Source: Elusimicrobiota bacterium
GTDB taxonomy: Bacteria; Elusimicrobiota; Elusimicrobia; Elusimicrobiales; UBA9959
DNA: 64,000 nt
Direction of reading: 5' to 3'
Assembly: GCA_003450815.1 (NCBI GenBank)
Contig: DMES01000077.1
Span: forward strand, 124,001 to 188,000
The first letter of the stretch is position 1. Each line of letters begins with the position of its first letter. Under the pieces are notes generated by a model. It had not been told where the DNA came from. It saw only the letters and a program-made list of their open reading frames with translations, and ran no database searches. The position numbers and the translations under genes are program-made. This document shows, piece by piece, positions 14,509-27,333 of the stretch.

Positions 14509-15957
14509 ATGTTTGATCTGGCAAAAAAAGCTGTTGAAATAGCGAATAAGAGAAAAGCTGAGTTCGCCGATATCCGGATAATAGAGGAAAGGCGCCAAAG
14601 CCTGAGCGTAAAAAACGGGGAAATAGCGTCCTTAAACGACCTGGTAACGCTTGGTTTCGGGGTACGCGTGCTGTACAGGGGATCATGGGGCTTTGCCTCA
14701 AGCAACCTGCTTAATTCCCGCTCTATTGAGCTTTGCACGCTTAAAGCCTTTGAAATAGCGCTGGCCGGAACAATTATCAACGGGCGCCCGGCGCGCATGG
14801 CTCCGGAACCGGCCTGGCAGGATTTCTGGCAGACTCCGTTTATAAAAGATCCTTTCGCAGTTTCAGTTGAAGATAAACTGGCTTTGCTTTTTAAAACGAA
14901 CGCGATTCTGCGTAAAAATAAAAAAATTAAATCCGCTGTATGCGACCTGAACCTAATCCGCGAACACCAGTGGCACATGACCACTGACGGCTCAAAAATA
15001 GAGCAGGTCCTGCTATCCTGCGGCGCAGGCTCTTCCGCCTCCGCTATTTCAGAAGGCGAAGTGCAGATCCGCTCTTATCCTTCCACTCATGGCGGCCAGA
15101 CGCTTTCCGGAGGCTACGAGCTTATAGAAACTCTTGACCTGGCCGGAAACGCCGAACGGATACGGGAAGAGGCCTTGGCGCTTTTAACGGCCCCTCAATG
15201 CCCCTCCGGCAAAAAAGACCTTATTATAGGCGGGAACCAGCTCGCCCTGCAGATCCACGAATCCGTTGGACACGCCACAGAACTTGACCGCGTGCTGGGT
15301 TACGAGGAATCTTTCGCGGGCTCAAGTTTCGCTACAACGGAAAAACTGGGAAAATTCCGCTACGGTTCGCCGCTCGTCAATCTGGTGGCTGACGCCACCC
15401 TTCCGGGGGGACTCGCCACCGCGGGATACGATGACGACGCGGTAAAGGCCCAGCGCTGGCATATAGTAAAAAACGGCGTTTTAACCGGCTACATGACAAA
15501 CAGGGAGTTTGCGCACGCCATAGGCGCCCGGAGAAGCTGCGGCAGCTGCCGCGCCGACGGCTTCTCCAATATACCAATAACAAGGATCTGCAACCTCAGC
15601 CTTATGCCGGGTGATATTCCTTACGAAGAACTGATCGCCTCAACAAAAGACGGCATTTTAATGGAAAACAACAAGTCCTGGAGCATAGACCAGAAGCGCC
15701 TTAATTTCCAATTCGGCTGCGAACTGGGCTGGCTGGTGAAAAACGGGAAAAAAACCACACTGGTTAAAAATCCAACCTATCAGGGAATTACGCCGGAGTT
15801 CTGGAATTCCTGCGATGCTATCTCCGACGAAAACAGCTGGCGCCTTTACGGCGTAGCCAACTGCGGAAAGGGCCAACCGGGGCAGACCGCCATGATGTGC
15901 CACGGAAACAGCCCCGCCCGTTTCAGGAAAGTAAAGATTGGAGTAAAAGACAATTGA
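14509..15957 (+). CDS. tldD: TldD metalloprotease subunit
   Basis: A 482-residue protein with the TldD zinc motif HESVGH (H250, E251, H255) in LALQIHESVGHATELDRVLG, followed by GYDDDAVKAQRWHIVKNGVLTGYMTNREFA and RADGFSNIPITRICNLSLMPG. It is the catalytic half of the TldD/TldE heterodimer that degrades small unfolded peptides passing into its barrel. The N-terminal third has FADIRIIEERRQSLSVKNG, as in the partner. Last gene before the origin region; about 190 bp of AT-rich sequence separates it from dnaA. Confidence 0.95.
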   Translation: MFDLAKKAVEIANKRKAEFADIRIIEERRQSLSVKNGEIASLNDLVTLGFGVRVLYRGSWGFASSNLLNSRSIELCTLKAFEIALAGTIINGRPARMAPEPAWQDFWQTPFIKDPFAVSVEDKLALLFKTNAILRKNKKIKSAVCDLNLIREHQWHMTTDGSKIEQVLLSCGAGSSASAISEGEVQIRSYPSTHGGQTLSGGYELIETLDLAGNAERIREEALALLTAPQCPSGKKDLIIGGNQLALQIHESVGHATELDRVLGYEESFAGSSFATTEKLGKFRYGSPLVNLVADATLPGGLATAGYDDDAVKAQRWHIVKNGVLTGYMTNREFAHAIGARRSCGSCRADGFSNIPITRICNLSLMPGDIPYEELIASTKDGILMENNKSWSIDQKRLNFQFGCELGWLVKNGKKTTLVKNPTYQGITPEFWNSCDAISDENSWRLYGVANCGKGQPGQTAMMCHGNSPARFRKVKIGVKDN

Positions 15958-16152
15958 CTTTCAGCTTAAAAAGGAATAGTATTGTTATATTAGGGTCGGT
16001 GAAACAATTTTTTAATAATTCGCCTTTTTTTATTAGTAAAAACACCTGTTTCTTTCAGGAAATAAAGTTATTAACAGAAAAAAGCTATAAAAAACAAGAC
16101 TTTTCTATTAATGGCTCAAATCTACTAACAATTGTGGACAACTTGTGGATAA
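15958..16152. other. AT-rich region with DnaA boxes; candidate oriC part
   Basis: The gap between tldD and dnaA is strikingly AT-rich compared with its surroundings. It ends with TTGTGGACAA (16132-16141) and TTGTGGATAA (16143-16152), the latter being the reverse complement of TTATCCACAA, a perfect DnaA box. Their starts are 11 bp apart, about one helical turn. A relaxed box TTATTAACA lies near 16068. With the further box at 17554 this makes the dnaA neighbourhood the best origin candidate in the window. Strand skew was not computed. Confidence 0.6.
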
Positions 16153-17512
16153 CTTAACCGATATCAAAGAAATCTGGCAGGAGTTAACAAAAAAACTTGA
16201 AGGAGAGGTTGGCCTTGAGGCCGTAGACCTTTGGATAAGGCAAATAAAACCCTTGCTTATAGAAAATGATACTTTAAAACTTGAGGTTCCCAACTCCACA
16301 ATTTACAACACTGTCAAACAGCGTTATGAAGAAAAAATTTTAAAAATTGCCGCCGGCTTAACAGGGAAAACTCTTTCTATCAACTATTCCATGTCAATCG
16401 CCCAGGCCGAGCCCAAACCGGCGCCGGAACCGGCGGCTGAAACCCGGCCCGCCTCCATGCGCCAGCTGAGTTTTAATCCGAACTATACCTTTGAAACCTT
16501 TGTGCGCGGGGCCTCAAACCGCTTCGCTTACGCTACGGCTGAAGGTGTCGCGAACAATCCCGGCCAGACCAATCCTTTTTTTATCTACAGCGCGCCCGGT
16601 CTCGGCAAGACGCATCTTCTTCACGCCATAGCCCACGGAATTTTTAAAAACAACCCTTCGGCCAAGATCCTTTATACCGCAAGCGAAAATTTCGTCAATG
16701 AGTATATTGACGCCGTACGCGGCAAAGCGGAAAGCGCGGAACAATTCCGCAGCAAGTACCGGAAACTGGATTGCCTGCTTTTGGACGATATACAGTTTTT
16801 GGTGAATAAAGAGCGCAGTGAAGAGGAGTTTTTTTATACTTTCAACACCTTGTTTGAGTCAAAAAAACAAATAGTTGTCACCTCCGACCGGCCTCCCAGG
16901 GAGCTTGCGCTGACACAGCGCCTTATTTCCCGCTTCCTTGCCGGCGGGGTGGCCGATATAAAAAACCCGGATTTTGAAACACGCGTGGCCATACTGCGGC
17001 AGAAAAGGGATTTTCACAAATACGATATCCCTAACGACATTATAACCTTCATCGCCGAAAATGTGCGGAAGAATATAAGAGAGCTGGAAGGCTGTCTTAT
17101 AACCGCCGGAAGTTTTTTTACAAGCATGAATATTCCTCCCTCAATAGACGCTGTAAAGGAAATAATAAAAGATCACATAACGGACTCCGACCAGGAGGAA
17201 AATAAAGTTGAAATAGAATTAATAAAAACCGTGGTCGGTGAAAAATTTAATATAGACGCAAAAGATTTTAATTCAAGAAAAAAAACCGAAGCGGTGGCCT
17301 TCCCACGCCAGATAGCTATGTATCTGGCCTGTGAACTCACCGATATGTCCCTTCCGGATATCGGCGAAGCTTTCAGCCGCGACCATACCACGGTCATGTA
17401 CGCCCGGGATAAAATAAGCCGTATGTTGCACACCGACGCCTTTTTTAATGAAAATGTTAATTCCATTATCGCCAGGGTAAAGGTTGTTAACAACTCGGGG
17501 AAAACGCGATAG
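16145..17512 (+). CDS. dnaA: Chromosomal replication initiator DnaA
   Basis: A 455-residue protein with domain I (residues 1-80), a short Pro/Ala linker, AAA+ domain (Walker A PGLGKTH at 151-157, Walker B LLLDDIQFL) and C-terminal DNA-binding domain with the signature SRDHTTVMYARDKI. It opens the origin and recruits the helicase. The start is a GTG that lies inside a perfect DnaA box (16143-16152); domain I homology (NLTDIKEIWQELTKKL) begins right at that codon, so no later start fits. No Shine-Dalgarno sequence is visible, so initiation may be weak and blocked by DnaA binding, a direct autoregulation. Confidence 0.97.
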   Translation: MDNLTDIKEIWQELTKKLEGEVGLEAVDLWIRQIKPLLIENDTLKLEVPNSTIYNTVKQRYEEKILKIAAGLTGKTLSINYSMSIAQAEPKPAPEPAAETRPASMRQLSFNPNYTFETFVRGASNRFAYATAEGVANNPGQTNPFFIYSAPGLGKTHLLHAIAHGIFKNNPSAKILYTASENFVNEYIDAVRGKAESAEQFRSKYRKLDCLLLDDIQFLVNKERSEEEFFYTFNTLFESKKQIVVTSDRPPRELALTQRLISRFLAGGVADIKNPDFETRVAILRQKRDFHKYDIPNDIITFIAENVRKNIRELEGCLITAGSFFTSMNIPPSIDAVKEIIKDHITDSDQEENKVEIELIKTVVGEKFNIDAKDFNSRKKTEAVAFPRQIAMYLACELTDMSLPDIGEAFSRDHTTVMYARDKISRMLHTDAFFNENVNSIIARVKVVNNSGKTR

Positions 17513-17553
17513 TTGGTTTTTTTTTGTTGAGCGTATCAGTAATAAGTAAAAAA

Positions 17554-17563
17554 TTGTGGATAA
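17554..17563 (-). promoter_or_regulatory. DnaA box between dnaA and dnaN
   Basis: TTGTGGATAA, reverse complement TTATCCACAA, identical in its ten bases to the box over the dnaA start. It sits in an AT-rich 117-bp gap before dnaN and may be part of the origin or regulate dnaN. Confidence 0.65.
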
Positions 17564-17629
17564 TTATCAGCTATAAAACTAACAGTATCAACATTATAAA
17601 CAGCTTCATTCTTATAGAGGAGTGTTAAG

Positions 17630-18745
17630 ATGAAAATAAATACTAATAGAGAAACCTTAATAAAGGGTATACAAACCATACAAGCCGGCGTTTCCTCTAA
17701 AACCGGCACTATCCCGATATTGCAAAACTTCTTAATGGAAACCGAGGAGCAGGGTTTAAAAATAATTTTCACAGACCTTGAAATGGCGGTAAAGCACCAT
17801 ATAGATGTAAATATAAAAAATGAGGGCAGTATAACCATCCCTATAAAAAAATTCATGGAAATAGTCCAGAACCTTGAAGGGGAAGCCGAGGTAAATGTTT
17901 CAGTGGACGAGACAAATAAAATAGCGATAAACAGCGGAAAATCAAAATTTAAAATAAGCGGAGCCCCAAAAAACGATTATCCTGTTATTCCCGATCTTGA
18001 TGAAACGAATTCTTTTAAAATCCCGGCCGGGGTTTTGTCAGAAATGATAAGCGGCACCATCTTTTCAGCCTCAATGGAGGATGATAGGCATTTTTTAAGC
18101 GGCCTTTTATGGAAGCATGAGAAAGACGGTTTTTTTATGGTGGCCACGGATGGAAGGAGGCTTGCCTTATCCTCAAATTATAAACTTAAGATAAAAAAAG
18201 ACTTTAAGGTTATTGTTCCCTCAAAAATACTCGGTGAGCTAATTAAATTTATAAAAAGCGCCGGAATCAATGAAAAGACAGAAGTGACGGTGGGCCTTTC
18301 TTCAAACCAGATAGGTTTTAAAGTAGAAAAAACCGTTTTTATTTCAAGGCTGGTAGAGGGAAATTTTCCCGCTTACGAGCAGATAATCCCTAAGACAAAA
18401 GAGATGTCTATTGAATTAAACTCCGAAAAATTACTGGCGGTCACCAAAAGAGCCGCTATCTGCTCAAATGAAAGGAACGGCTCGGTTAAATATGTTTTTA
18501 AAAAGGGGCTCTTATCCGTAAGTTCAGAATCGCAGAATATGAATTTTGAAGATGAACTTGAGGTGGACTATGCAGGCACGGATTTTCAGATCAATTTTAA
18601 CCCCCGCTTCGTTATAGATGTTTTAAAAAGCGCCGGGGGAAAAAATATTTTAATAGAATTTTCTACACCCGCTACGCCCGCTTTAATACGTATAGCCGGC
18701 AGCGACGCTTTTGTTTATATTATCATGCCGCTCAGGACGCAATAA
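17630..18745 (+). CDS. dnaN: DNA polymerase III beta sliding clamp
   Basis: A 371-residue clamp subunit with three repeated domains. Seen: MKINTNRETLIKGIQTIQAGVSS at the start, VATDGRRLALS in the middle domain, SRLVEGNFPAYEQIIP and the closing IMPLRTQ, all typical. As a dimer it encircles DNA and holds polymerase III. AGAGGAG ribosome site 8 bases before the ATG. It follows dnaA as in most bacterial origins. Confidence 0.96.
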   Translation: MKINTNRETLIKGIQTIQAGVSSKTGTIPILQNFLMETEEQGLKIIFTDLEMAVKHHIDVNIKNEGSITIPIKKFMEIVQNLEGEAEVNVSVDETNKIAINSGKSKFKISGAPKNDYPVIPDLDETNSFKIPAGVLSEMISGTIFSASMEDDRHFLSGLLWKHEKDGFFMVATDGRRLALSSNYKLKIKKDFKVIVPSKILGELIKFIKSAGINEKTEVTVGLSSNQIGFKVEKTVFISRLVEGNFPAYEQIIPKTKEMSIELNSEKLLAVTKRAAICSNERNGSVKYVFKKGLLSVSSESQNMNFEDELEVDYAGTDFQINFNPRFVIDVLKSAGGKNILIEFSTPATPALIRIAGSDAFVYIIMPLRTQ

Positions 18746-18783
18746 GTAAACACGTAGGAAACCGGAAGTCAGAATAATTTTTT

Positions 18784-19089
18784 ATGTTTTTAACCAGAAG
18801 AAGCTCCAATTGGACCAGAGCCTCTGAAATAAAATCTTCCTGGAAATTTCTTGGCGGCATAGACCCGGACCGTCTGGTTATTCTTGACGCTGTCTGGAAA
18901 AAAGAGCTTGGCCGCCTGGCGCCTCACTGCCCGATTTTAGGGGTTAGCAAGAGCTGGATACTAGTAAAAGCGGATTCTTCCGTTATGGCGAACGAGCTGC
19001 TTCTGCGCGACCGGCAGCTGGTAAGAAGCCTCAACCGGTATTTCAGGAGGCCCTGGATAAAAGGCATAAGAACCGCCAGTGAGATTTAA
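18784..19089 (+). CDS. dciA: DciA-type (DUF721) helicase operator/loader
   Basis: A 101-residue protein with the DUF721 core: LDAVWKKELGRLAPHCPI, GVSKSWILVKADSSVMANELLLR, and a closing RSLNRYFR. DciA helps place the replicative helicase DnaB in bacteria lacking DnaC/DnaI, and its gene usually lies between recF and gyrB as here, except that recF is absent. The ribosome site is weak (AGTCAG) and other nearby starts are possible. The tail after the domain is basic (RRPWIKGIR). Confidence 0.75.
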   Translation: MFLTRRSSNWTRASEIKSSWKFLGGIDPDRLVILDAVWKKELGRLAPHCPILGVSKSWILVKADSSVMANELLLRDRQLVRSLNRYFRRPWIKGIRTASEI

Positions 19090-19122
19090 AGGCCGGCGGC
19101 TAATCCGCCCCGAACGCTGTGC

Positions 19123-19168
19123 AGGCCGTCTGTAGGGCATAGCCCTTGTTACGGCACGACCATAGGTC
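19123..19168 (+). repeat. Dispersed 46-bp repeat, diverged copy before gyrB
   Basis: GGCCGTCTGTAGGGCATAGC and the following CCTTGTTACGGCACGACCAT match the unit that occurs in tandem at 26157-26271, in the same orientation. It keeps the GGGC-ATA-GCCC mini-hairpin and the ACGGCAC start. It lies in the untranslated region before gyrB. Confidence 0.6.
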
Positions 19169-19221
19169 AGACGAAATCGCGAGCCGGGGCCGCGAGTTCA
19201 GCCGAGCGACGGCGAGGCTGA

Positions 19222-23010
<3,789 letters not shown>

Positions 23011-23011
23011 A

Positions 23012-23083
23012 GCTGAAGCGCTGAAGTCCTGAAGCTCTGAAGTAAAGAGCTTCTCTAAACCTTCAGCTCTTCAGCGCTTCAGC
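23012..23083. repeat. Long inverted repeat between gyrB and gyrA
   Basis: GCTGAAGCGCTGAAG (23012-23026) pairs perfectly with CTTCAGCGCTTCAGC (23069-23083). The interior repeats the GCTCTGAAG/CTTCAGCTC theme, so a stem much longer than 15 bp can form. It has no T-run, so it is more likely an mRNA-stabilising or REP-like element than a terminator. Confidence 0.7.
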
Positions 23084-23106
23084 ACTGATTTTAAGGAGCA
23101 ATTGAA

Positions 23107-25611
23107 ATGACCGAACACAAAGACAAGACACCTGTGAACCCTGAAAATCTTTTTATGAATATTGTGGACCGCGATATAAGCGAGGAGATGAAATCCTCCT
23201 ATATTGAATATTCCATGAGCGTTATAGTGGGACGCGCTCTTCCAGATGTGCGCGACGGGTTAAAGCCCGTTCACCGCCGCGTGCTTTACACCATGGAAGA
23301 CATGGGGCTTCAGCACAATAAGCCCTTTAAGAAGTCGGCCCGCATAGTCGGCGATGTGATGGGTAAATACCATCCGCACGGCGACTCCGCCATTTACGAC
23401 ACGCTGGTCCGCATGGCGCAGGATTTTTCTCTTCGCTATCCGCTGGTTGACGGGCAGGGAAATTTCGGCTCGGTGGACGGCGATCCGGCGGCCGCCATGC
23501 GTTATACCGAGGCGCGGCTTTCTGGTATAGCCGGCGAGTTGCTTGCCGACATAGAAAAAGAAACGGTAAAATTCACCCCCAACTACGACGGCTCGCTGAC
23601 GGAGCCTTCTGTTCTGCCCGCTAAGCTCCCAAATCTGCTGATAAACGGCTCTTCCGGCATAGCGGTCGGCATGGCCACCAATATTCCCACCCATAATCTT
23701 TTGGAAGTCTGCGACGCCACCATGGCCGTGATCGAAAACCCCGATATAGAGGTTAAGGAACTTTTGAAGATAATAAAAGGCCCCGATTTCCCCACCGGCG
23801 GCATTATCCGCGGACGCAAGGGCATAAAGGATTATTTTGAAACAGGCCGCGGCTCCATAAAAACCCAGGCCCGCGCCGAAATAGAGGAACTGAAAGGCAA
23901 CAGGGAAGCTATTATAATCACCGAGATCCCCTATCAGGTCAACAAGGCAAACCTCATAGAGTCCATCGCCAACCTGGTAAAAGAAAAAAAGATCCCGGAT
24001 ATTTCGGATATCCGCGACGAATCGGACCGCCGGGGAATGCGCATATATGTGGAAGTGAAGCGCGACGGCAACGCCCAGGTGGTGTTAAACCAGCTTTACA
24101 AGCACACCCAGATGGAAACCTCCTTCGGGGTCATCATGCTAGCCATTGTGGATGGCAGGCCCCGCGTGCTTCCGCTTAAAGAAGTTATACGGCATTATAT
24201 CAGGCACCGCCAGCTTATGGTGGTGAACCGCACCAAGTACGACCTGAACAAAGCGCTTCGCCGCGCGCATATCCTTGAAGGCTACCTGATAGCCCTCCAG
24301 AACATCGACGCCGTGGTGGCCATCATCAAGAAAGCGAAGGACGCCCTTGACGCAAAACAGAAATTAATGAGCCAGTTCGCCCTTTCGGACATACAGGCGC
24401 AGGCTATTCTTGACATGCGCCTGCACCAGCTCACCCGCCTTGAAGTGGGCGCCATTGAGGAAGAGCATAAAGCGCTTTTAAAGCTTATAGAAGAACTGCG
24501 CGCCATTCTCGGCGACCCCCAGAAAGTGCTGAAAATAATAATAGCCGAACTTAAAGAGATCAAGGAAAAATACGGCGACAAGCGCAAAACCGACATAACC
24601 GGAGAGGCGGCCGAGCTGGATATTGAAGACCTTATCCCCGAGGAGAAAGTGGTCATCACGCTTTCGCACGGCGGCTATATCAAGCGCATCCCTTCCGACA
24701 CCTACAAAGTGCAGGGCCGCGGAGGCAAAGGCATTATCGGCTCTGAGGTAAGAGAGGAAGACTTTATTGAAAAGCTCTTCGTCACCTCAAGCCACGCCAC
24801 CATACTGATGTTTACCACGCGCGGCAAAGTGTACGCTCTCAAAGGCTACGAAATACCAGAGGGAAACCGCACCTCGCGCGGCAAGGCCATAGTGAACCTA
24901 TTGCAGGTAAAAGACGAAAAAGTGACCTCGGTTCTTGCAGTGGAGTCTTTTGATGAGGCCAAGGGTAAAGAAAACTATATTGTTATGTGCACCCGCACGG
25001 GAAACATTAAAAAAACCCCCATAAAAGACTTCGCGAATATCCGTAACTCCGGCATTATAGCCATAGGGCTTGAGGACGGAGACATTCTTACCAGCGTAGG
25101 ACATACGGACGGCAGCTATGAAATTATAATAGGAACCAGGCAGGGCATGTCTATACGCTTCAATGAATCGGATGTGCGCTCTATGGGCCGCAACGCCATG
25201 GGTGTGCGCGGCATAAGGCTGGACAAGGAAGATATAGTAGTGGGAATGGAAGTGGCCGAGCCTAAGACAAAAAAAACCCTTCTAACGGTATGCGCCAACG
25301 GCTACGGCAAGCGCACCAAGCTGGATGAGTACCGCAACCAGCACCGTGGCGGTTCCGGAGTTATAACTATAAAAGCCAACGAGCGCAACGGCGCCGGCCT
25401 AGGCATTTACCTGGTAGAAGATGACGACCACCTTATGGTGATGACCGAAAAAGGCAAGATTATCCGCATGCCCTGCAAGGACATACGCGCTATTTCCAGA
25501 AACACCCAGGGGGTGCGGCTGGTCCGGCTTGAAGAGGGTGATAAAATAGCCTCGGTCGAACCGGTAATAGACGACGGAGAAGTGGAAATTCCGACCGAAG
25601 AAAAGAAGTAA
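23107..25611 (+). CDS. gyrA: DNA gyrase subunit A
   Basis: An 834-residue protein with the DNA-cleaving tyrosine in [11 protein letters not shown] (Y133), the quinolone region [16 protein letters not shown] with Ser94 and Asp98 (the sensitive-type residues), and the C-terminal beta-pinwheel including the GyrA box QGRGGKG, which marks gyrase rather than topoisomerase IV. The C-terminal repeats [21 protein letters not shown] and similar are present. AAGGAG ribosome site. Cotranscribed with gyrB across the inverted repeat and closed by the hairpins at 25611 and 25680. Confidence 0.97.
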   Translation: MTEHKDKTPVNPENLFMNIVDRDISEEMKSSYIEYSMSVIVGRALPDVRDGLKPVHRRVLYTMEDMGLQHNKPFKKSARIVGDVMGKYHPHGDSAIYDTLVRMAQDFSLRYPLVDGQGNFGSVDGDPAAAMRYTEARLSGIAGELLADIEKETVKFTPNYDGSLTEPSVLPAKLPNLLINGSSGIAVGMATNIPTHNLLEVCDATMAVIENPDIEVKELLKIIKGPDFPTGGIIRGRKGIKDYFETGRGSIKTQARAEIEELKGNREAIIITEIPYQVNKANLIESIANLVKEKKIPDISDIRDESDRRGMRIYVEVKRDGNAQVVLNQLYKHTQMETSFGVIMLAIVDGRPRVLPLKEVIRHYIRHRQLMVVNRTKYDLNKALRRAHILEGYLIALQNIDAVVAIIKKAKDALDAKQKLMSQFALSDIQAQAILDMRLHQLTRLEVGAIEEEHKALLKLIEELRAILGDPQKVLKIIIAELKEIKEKYGDKRKTDITGEAAELDIEDLIPEEKVVITLSHGGYIKRIPSDTYKVQGRGGKGIIGSEVREEDFIEKLFVTSSHATILMFTTRGKVYALKGYEIPEGNRTSRGKAIVNLLQVKDEKVTSVLAVESFDEAKGKENYIVMCTRTGNIKKTPIKDFANIRNSGIIAIGLEDGDILTSVGHTDGSYEIIIGTRQGMSIRFNESDVRSMGRNAMGVRGIRLDKEDIVVGMEVAEPKTKKTLLTVCANGYGKRTKLDEYRNQHRGGSGVITIKANERNGAGLGIYLVEDDDHLMVMTEKGKIIRMPCKDIRAISRNTQGVRLVRLEEGDKIASVEPVIDDGEVEIPTEEKK

Positions 25612-25637
25612 CCCGGAAATTGCCGCAATTTCCGGGT
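25611..25637 (+). terminator. Hairpin at the gyrA 3' end
   Basis: ACCCGGAAATTG pairs with CAATTTCCGGGT around a CCG loop, starting at the gyrA stop codon. There is no T-run, so termination is probably completed by the next hairpin. Confidence 0.5.
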
Positions 25638-25679
25638 CCGGGTGAGAACCTGTCACTTCGGCTGTGTTCTAAGTTAAAA

Positions 25680-25710
25680 AAAAGCCGCCGGTTTCAAACC
25701 GGCGGCTTTT
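25680..25710. terminator. Bidirectional Rho-independent terminator
   Basis: AAAAGCCGCCGGTTT pairs perfectly with AAACCGGCGGCTTTT around a single base, flanked by an A-run on the left and a T-run on the right. It separates gyrA (plus) from the convergent ACT-domain gene (minus) and should serve both. Confidence 0.9.
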
Positions 25711-25732
25711 TAACTGCCACGCGCGCATTTTT

Positions 25733-26140
25733 TCAGCTTTCCAGTTCAGCCTTCAGCACTTCCATCGCCTTGTCGGAGTCGGAAACATTCAGCAGCAGCC
25801 GGGCCCTTGACCCGCCTGACGAGGTGCCGTAAACGGTGGTAATATTAATATCGTTTTTGCCAAGGATCTTCGTAAGGCGCAGAAGCTCTCCCGGATTATC
25901 CGGCAGCTCAAGCGCCAGCATGGAGGTTTCTATGGTGGTAAAACCGGCGTTCGTAAGCATATGGCTTACCTTCCGGTCCGCTTCCACTGCCACGCGCACT
26001 ATACCGGAATCATCGCGTATCTCTGAGGCGATGCCTATTATGTTTACCCCTTCCTTAGCGAACAGCTCCACAAACTTGCTTAAGGCGCCGGGGATATTGG
26101 GCAGAAACACGGTGTACTGGTTGACGGCTTTCATGGACAT
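25733..26140 (-). CDS. Tandem ACT-domain protein
   Basis: A 135-residue protein built from two ACT domains: VFLPNIPGALSKFVELFAKEGVNI (first) and LELPDNPGELLRLTKILGKNDINI (second). Both keep the loop (NIPGALSK, DNPGELLR) used for amino acid binding at the interface. There is no enzyme domain, so it is a stand-alone regulator that may sense an amino acid; such proteins occur near amino acid or nucleotide metabolism genes. The ATG at 26140 is preferred, being preceded by AGGAG at 11 bases; 26134 is a second option. The 46-bp repeats lie directly upstream in its leader. Confidence 0.8.
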   Translation of the reverse strand: MSMKAVNQYTVFLPNIPGALSKFVELFAKEGVNIIGIASEIRDDSGIVRVAVEADRKVSHMLTNAGFTTIETSMLALELPDNPGELLRLTKILGKNDINITTVYGTSSGGSRARLLLNVSDSDKAMEVLKAELES

Positions 26141-26156
26141 AAATTTGAGTTCTCCT

Positions 26157-26271
26157 GATACGGCACAGCCATAGGCTAGGCCGTCTGATGGGCATAGCCC
26201 CTGATACGGCACAGCCATAGGCTAGGCCGTCTAATGAGCATAGCTCCCGATACGGCACAGCCATAGGCTAG
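26157..26271. repeat. 46-bp tandem repeat, two and a half copies
   Basis: The unit begins GATACGGCACAGCCATAGGC. Copies are at 26157-26202, 26203-26248 and a half copy at 26249-26271. Each unit folds: ACGGC with GCCGT enclosing AGCC-ATA-GGCT, then a second small hairpin GGGC-ATA-GCCC. A diverged copy sits before gyrB at 19123. The second copy has three changes near AATGAGCATAGCTCC that keep its small hairpin (GAGCATAGCTC), so the pairing seems to be under selection. Confidence 0.85.
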
Positions 26272-26329
26272 TAAATTTTCCATGTGGTAGGCAATAAAAA
26301 TTGAGATAATATAGAATCGGATGTGATTT

Positions 26330-26932
26330 ATGGAAAACCCTGAAGCTGAAAAAGCGCTCCCCGCGCAAGCGGCGAGTGCTGGTGAACTCGGGTCCGGCGT
26401 AAACAAAAGCAGGCTTGTAACTGTAGCGGGAGTTGCGGCCATTTTGATAGGCGGCTTCCTAAGCATATCATTTGCCCGTGCCAATTTCACTCTTGTTTCC
26501 ATGTTTTCCTCCCCCTCCTTCCAGCTTTCTATGTCGCGCGCCACCGTGCCGGTGGGGATGCCGCCGGCGGCTGTTTTTCTTGTTGCTCATCCCCGCGGTT
26601 TTTTCTTTTTTTCACTGATACTGTGGCTTTCCATCACGGTGTTGGGTTTTGGTATTTTGCGGCGCAGGAAATGGGCGCGCGGCGGTTTTAACGCTGTTTT
26701 GTACCTAGGCGCTGCGGTTTTGTTTCTCCTCTTCCTGTTCCCGGCGCTGGTGGTGCCGAAGCCCTTTTACTATCAGGGGGTATCGCTTGCGCCTGAATTC
26801 AACTCAGCCGTTAAAACCGCCAGATTATGTCTTCAGTCTTTCTGCGGAGTAGGGACGGCGCTTTTTTTATGGCTGGCCAGGAAATTTGAAACCCAGGCAA
26901 TAAGAAACGAATTTAATCCAAAAAACCATTAA
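26330..26932 (+). CDS. Multi-pass membrane protein of unknown function
   Basis: A 200-residue protein with four likely membrane helices: about residues 29-50 (LVTVAGVAAILIGGFLSISF), 88-108 (HPRGFFFFSLILWLSITVLG), 120-141 (FNAVLYLGAAVLFLLFLFP) and 163-185 (ARLCLQSFCGVGTALFLWLA). A short Ala/Glu-rich head precedes. No signature recognised. It stands alone between the tandem repeats and a long non-coding stretch. The ribosome site is unclear (GATGTG). Confidence 0.6.
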   Translation: MENPEAEKALPAQAASAGELGSGVNKSRLVTVAGVAAILIGGFLSISFARANFTLVSMFSSPSFQLSMSRATVPVGMPPAAVFLVAHPRGFFFFSLILWLSITVLGFGILRRRKWARGGFNAVLYLGAAVLFLLFLFPALVVPKPFYYQGVSLAPEFNSAVKTARLCLQSFCGVGTALFLWLARKFETQAIRNEFNPKNH

Positions 26933-27333
26933 GAACTGGCTTTTTGGGGTCTAGCAACCGAACAATCCGGCTATTATACCCCAACCCTATGGCACATTGA
27001 ACGGCGCCTCCATATATAATAAAATCATAATACAAGGGCATCTTCGCCCATTTTGTGGCGTTGTCGGTCCTTTCAGCTTTGCAATATTGATTCCGGCGCG
27101 GTAAATATTTGGCGATCCTGTCAGTTGTTTTTGTAGTAGCAAAGCTTGCTTTGCCTCTTCTGCGGGCAGAGTAAGATCAGTCGCGGACAAGGCCAGTGGA
27201 AACCGCAAGGCGGTTTCCACTCAGCTGTTGGGAAAGGGTGGGGTAAGTGTCACTGTTGCTGCACACAGAACGAAGGTAACGGTGAAAGATACACGAGTGC
27301 ACCGAATAGTGATCAGTGGCAGTGAGGCAAACC
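26933..27333. other. Non-coding stretch with two perfect hairpins
   Basis: About 400 bp without a supported gene. It contains GCAAAGC-TT-GCTTTGC (27139-27154) and the perfect 12-bp hairpin AGTGGAAACCGC-AAG-GCGGTTTCCACT (27195-27221). No T-run follows either one. The region directly precedes nifU and might hold a leader RNA for the Fe-S operon; I recognise no known riboswitch. The tail near 27270-27330 is purine-rich and leads into the GTGAGG site. Confidence 0.4.

Noticed and set aside
26157..26271. CRISPR array
   Set aside because: The repeats are directly adjacent with no spacers, only two and a half copies, and no cas genes are near.
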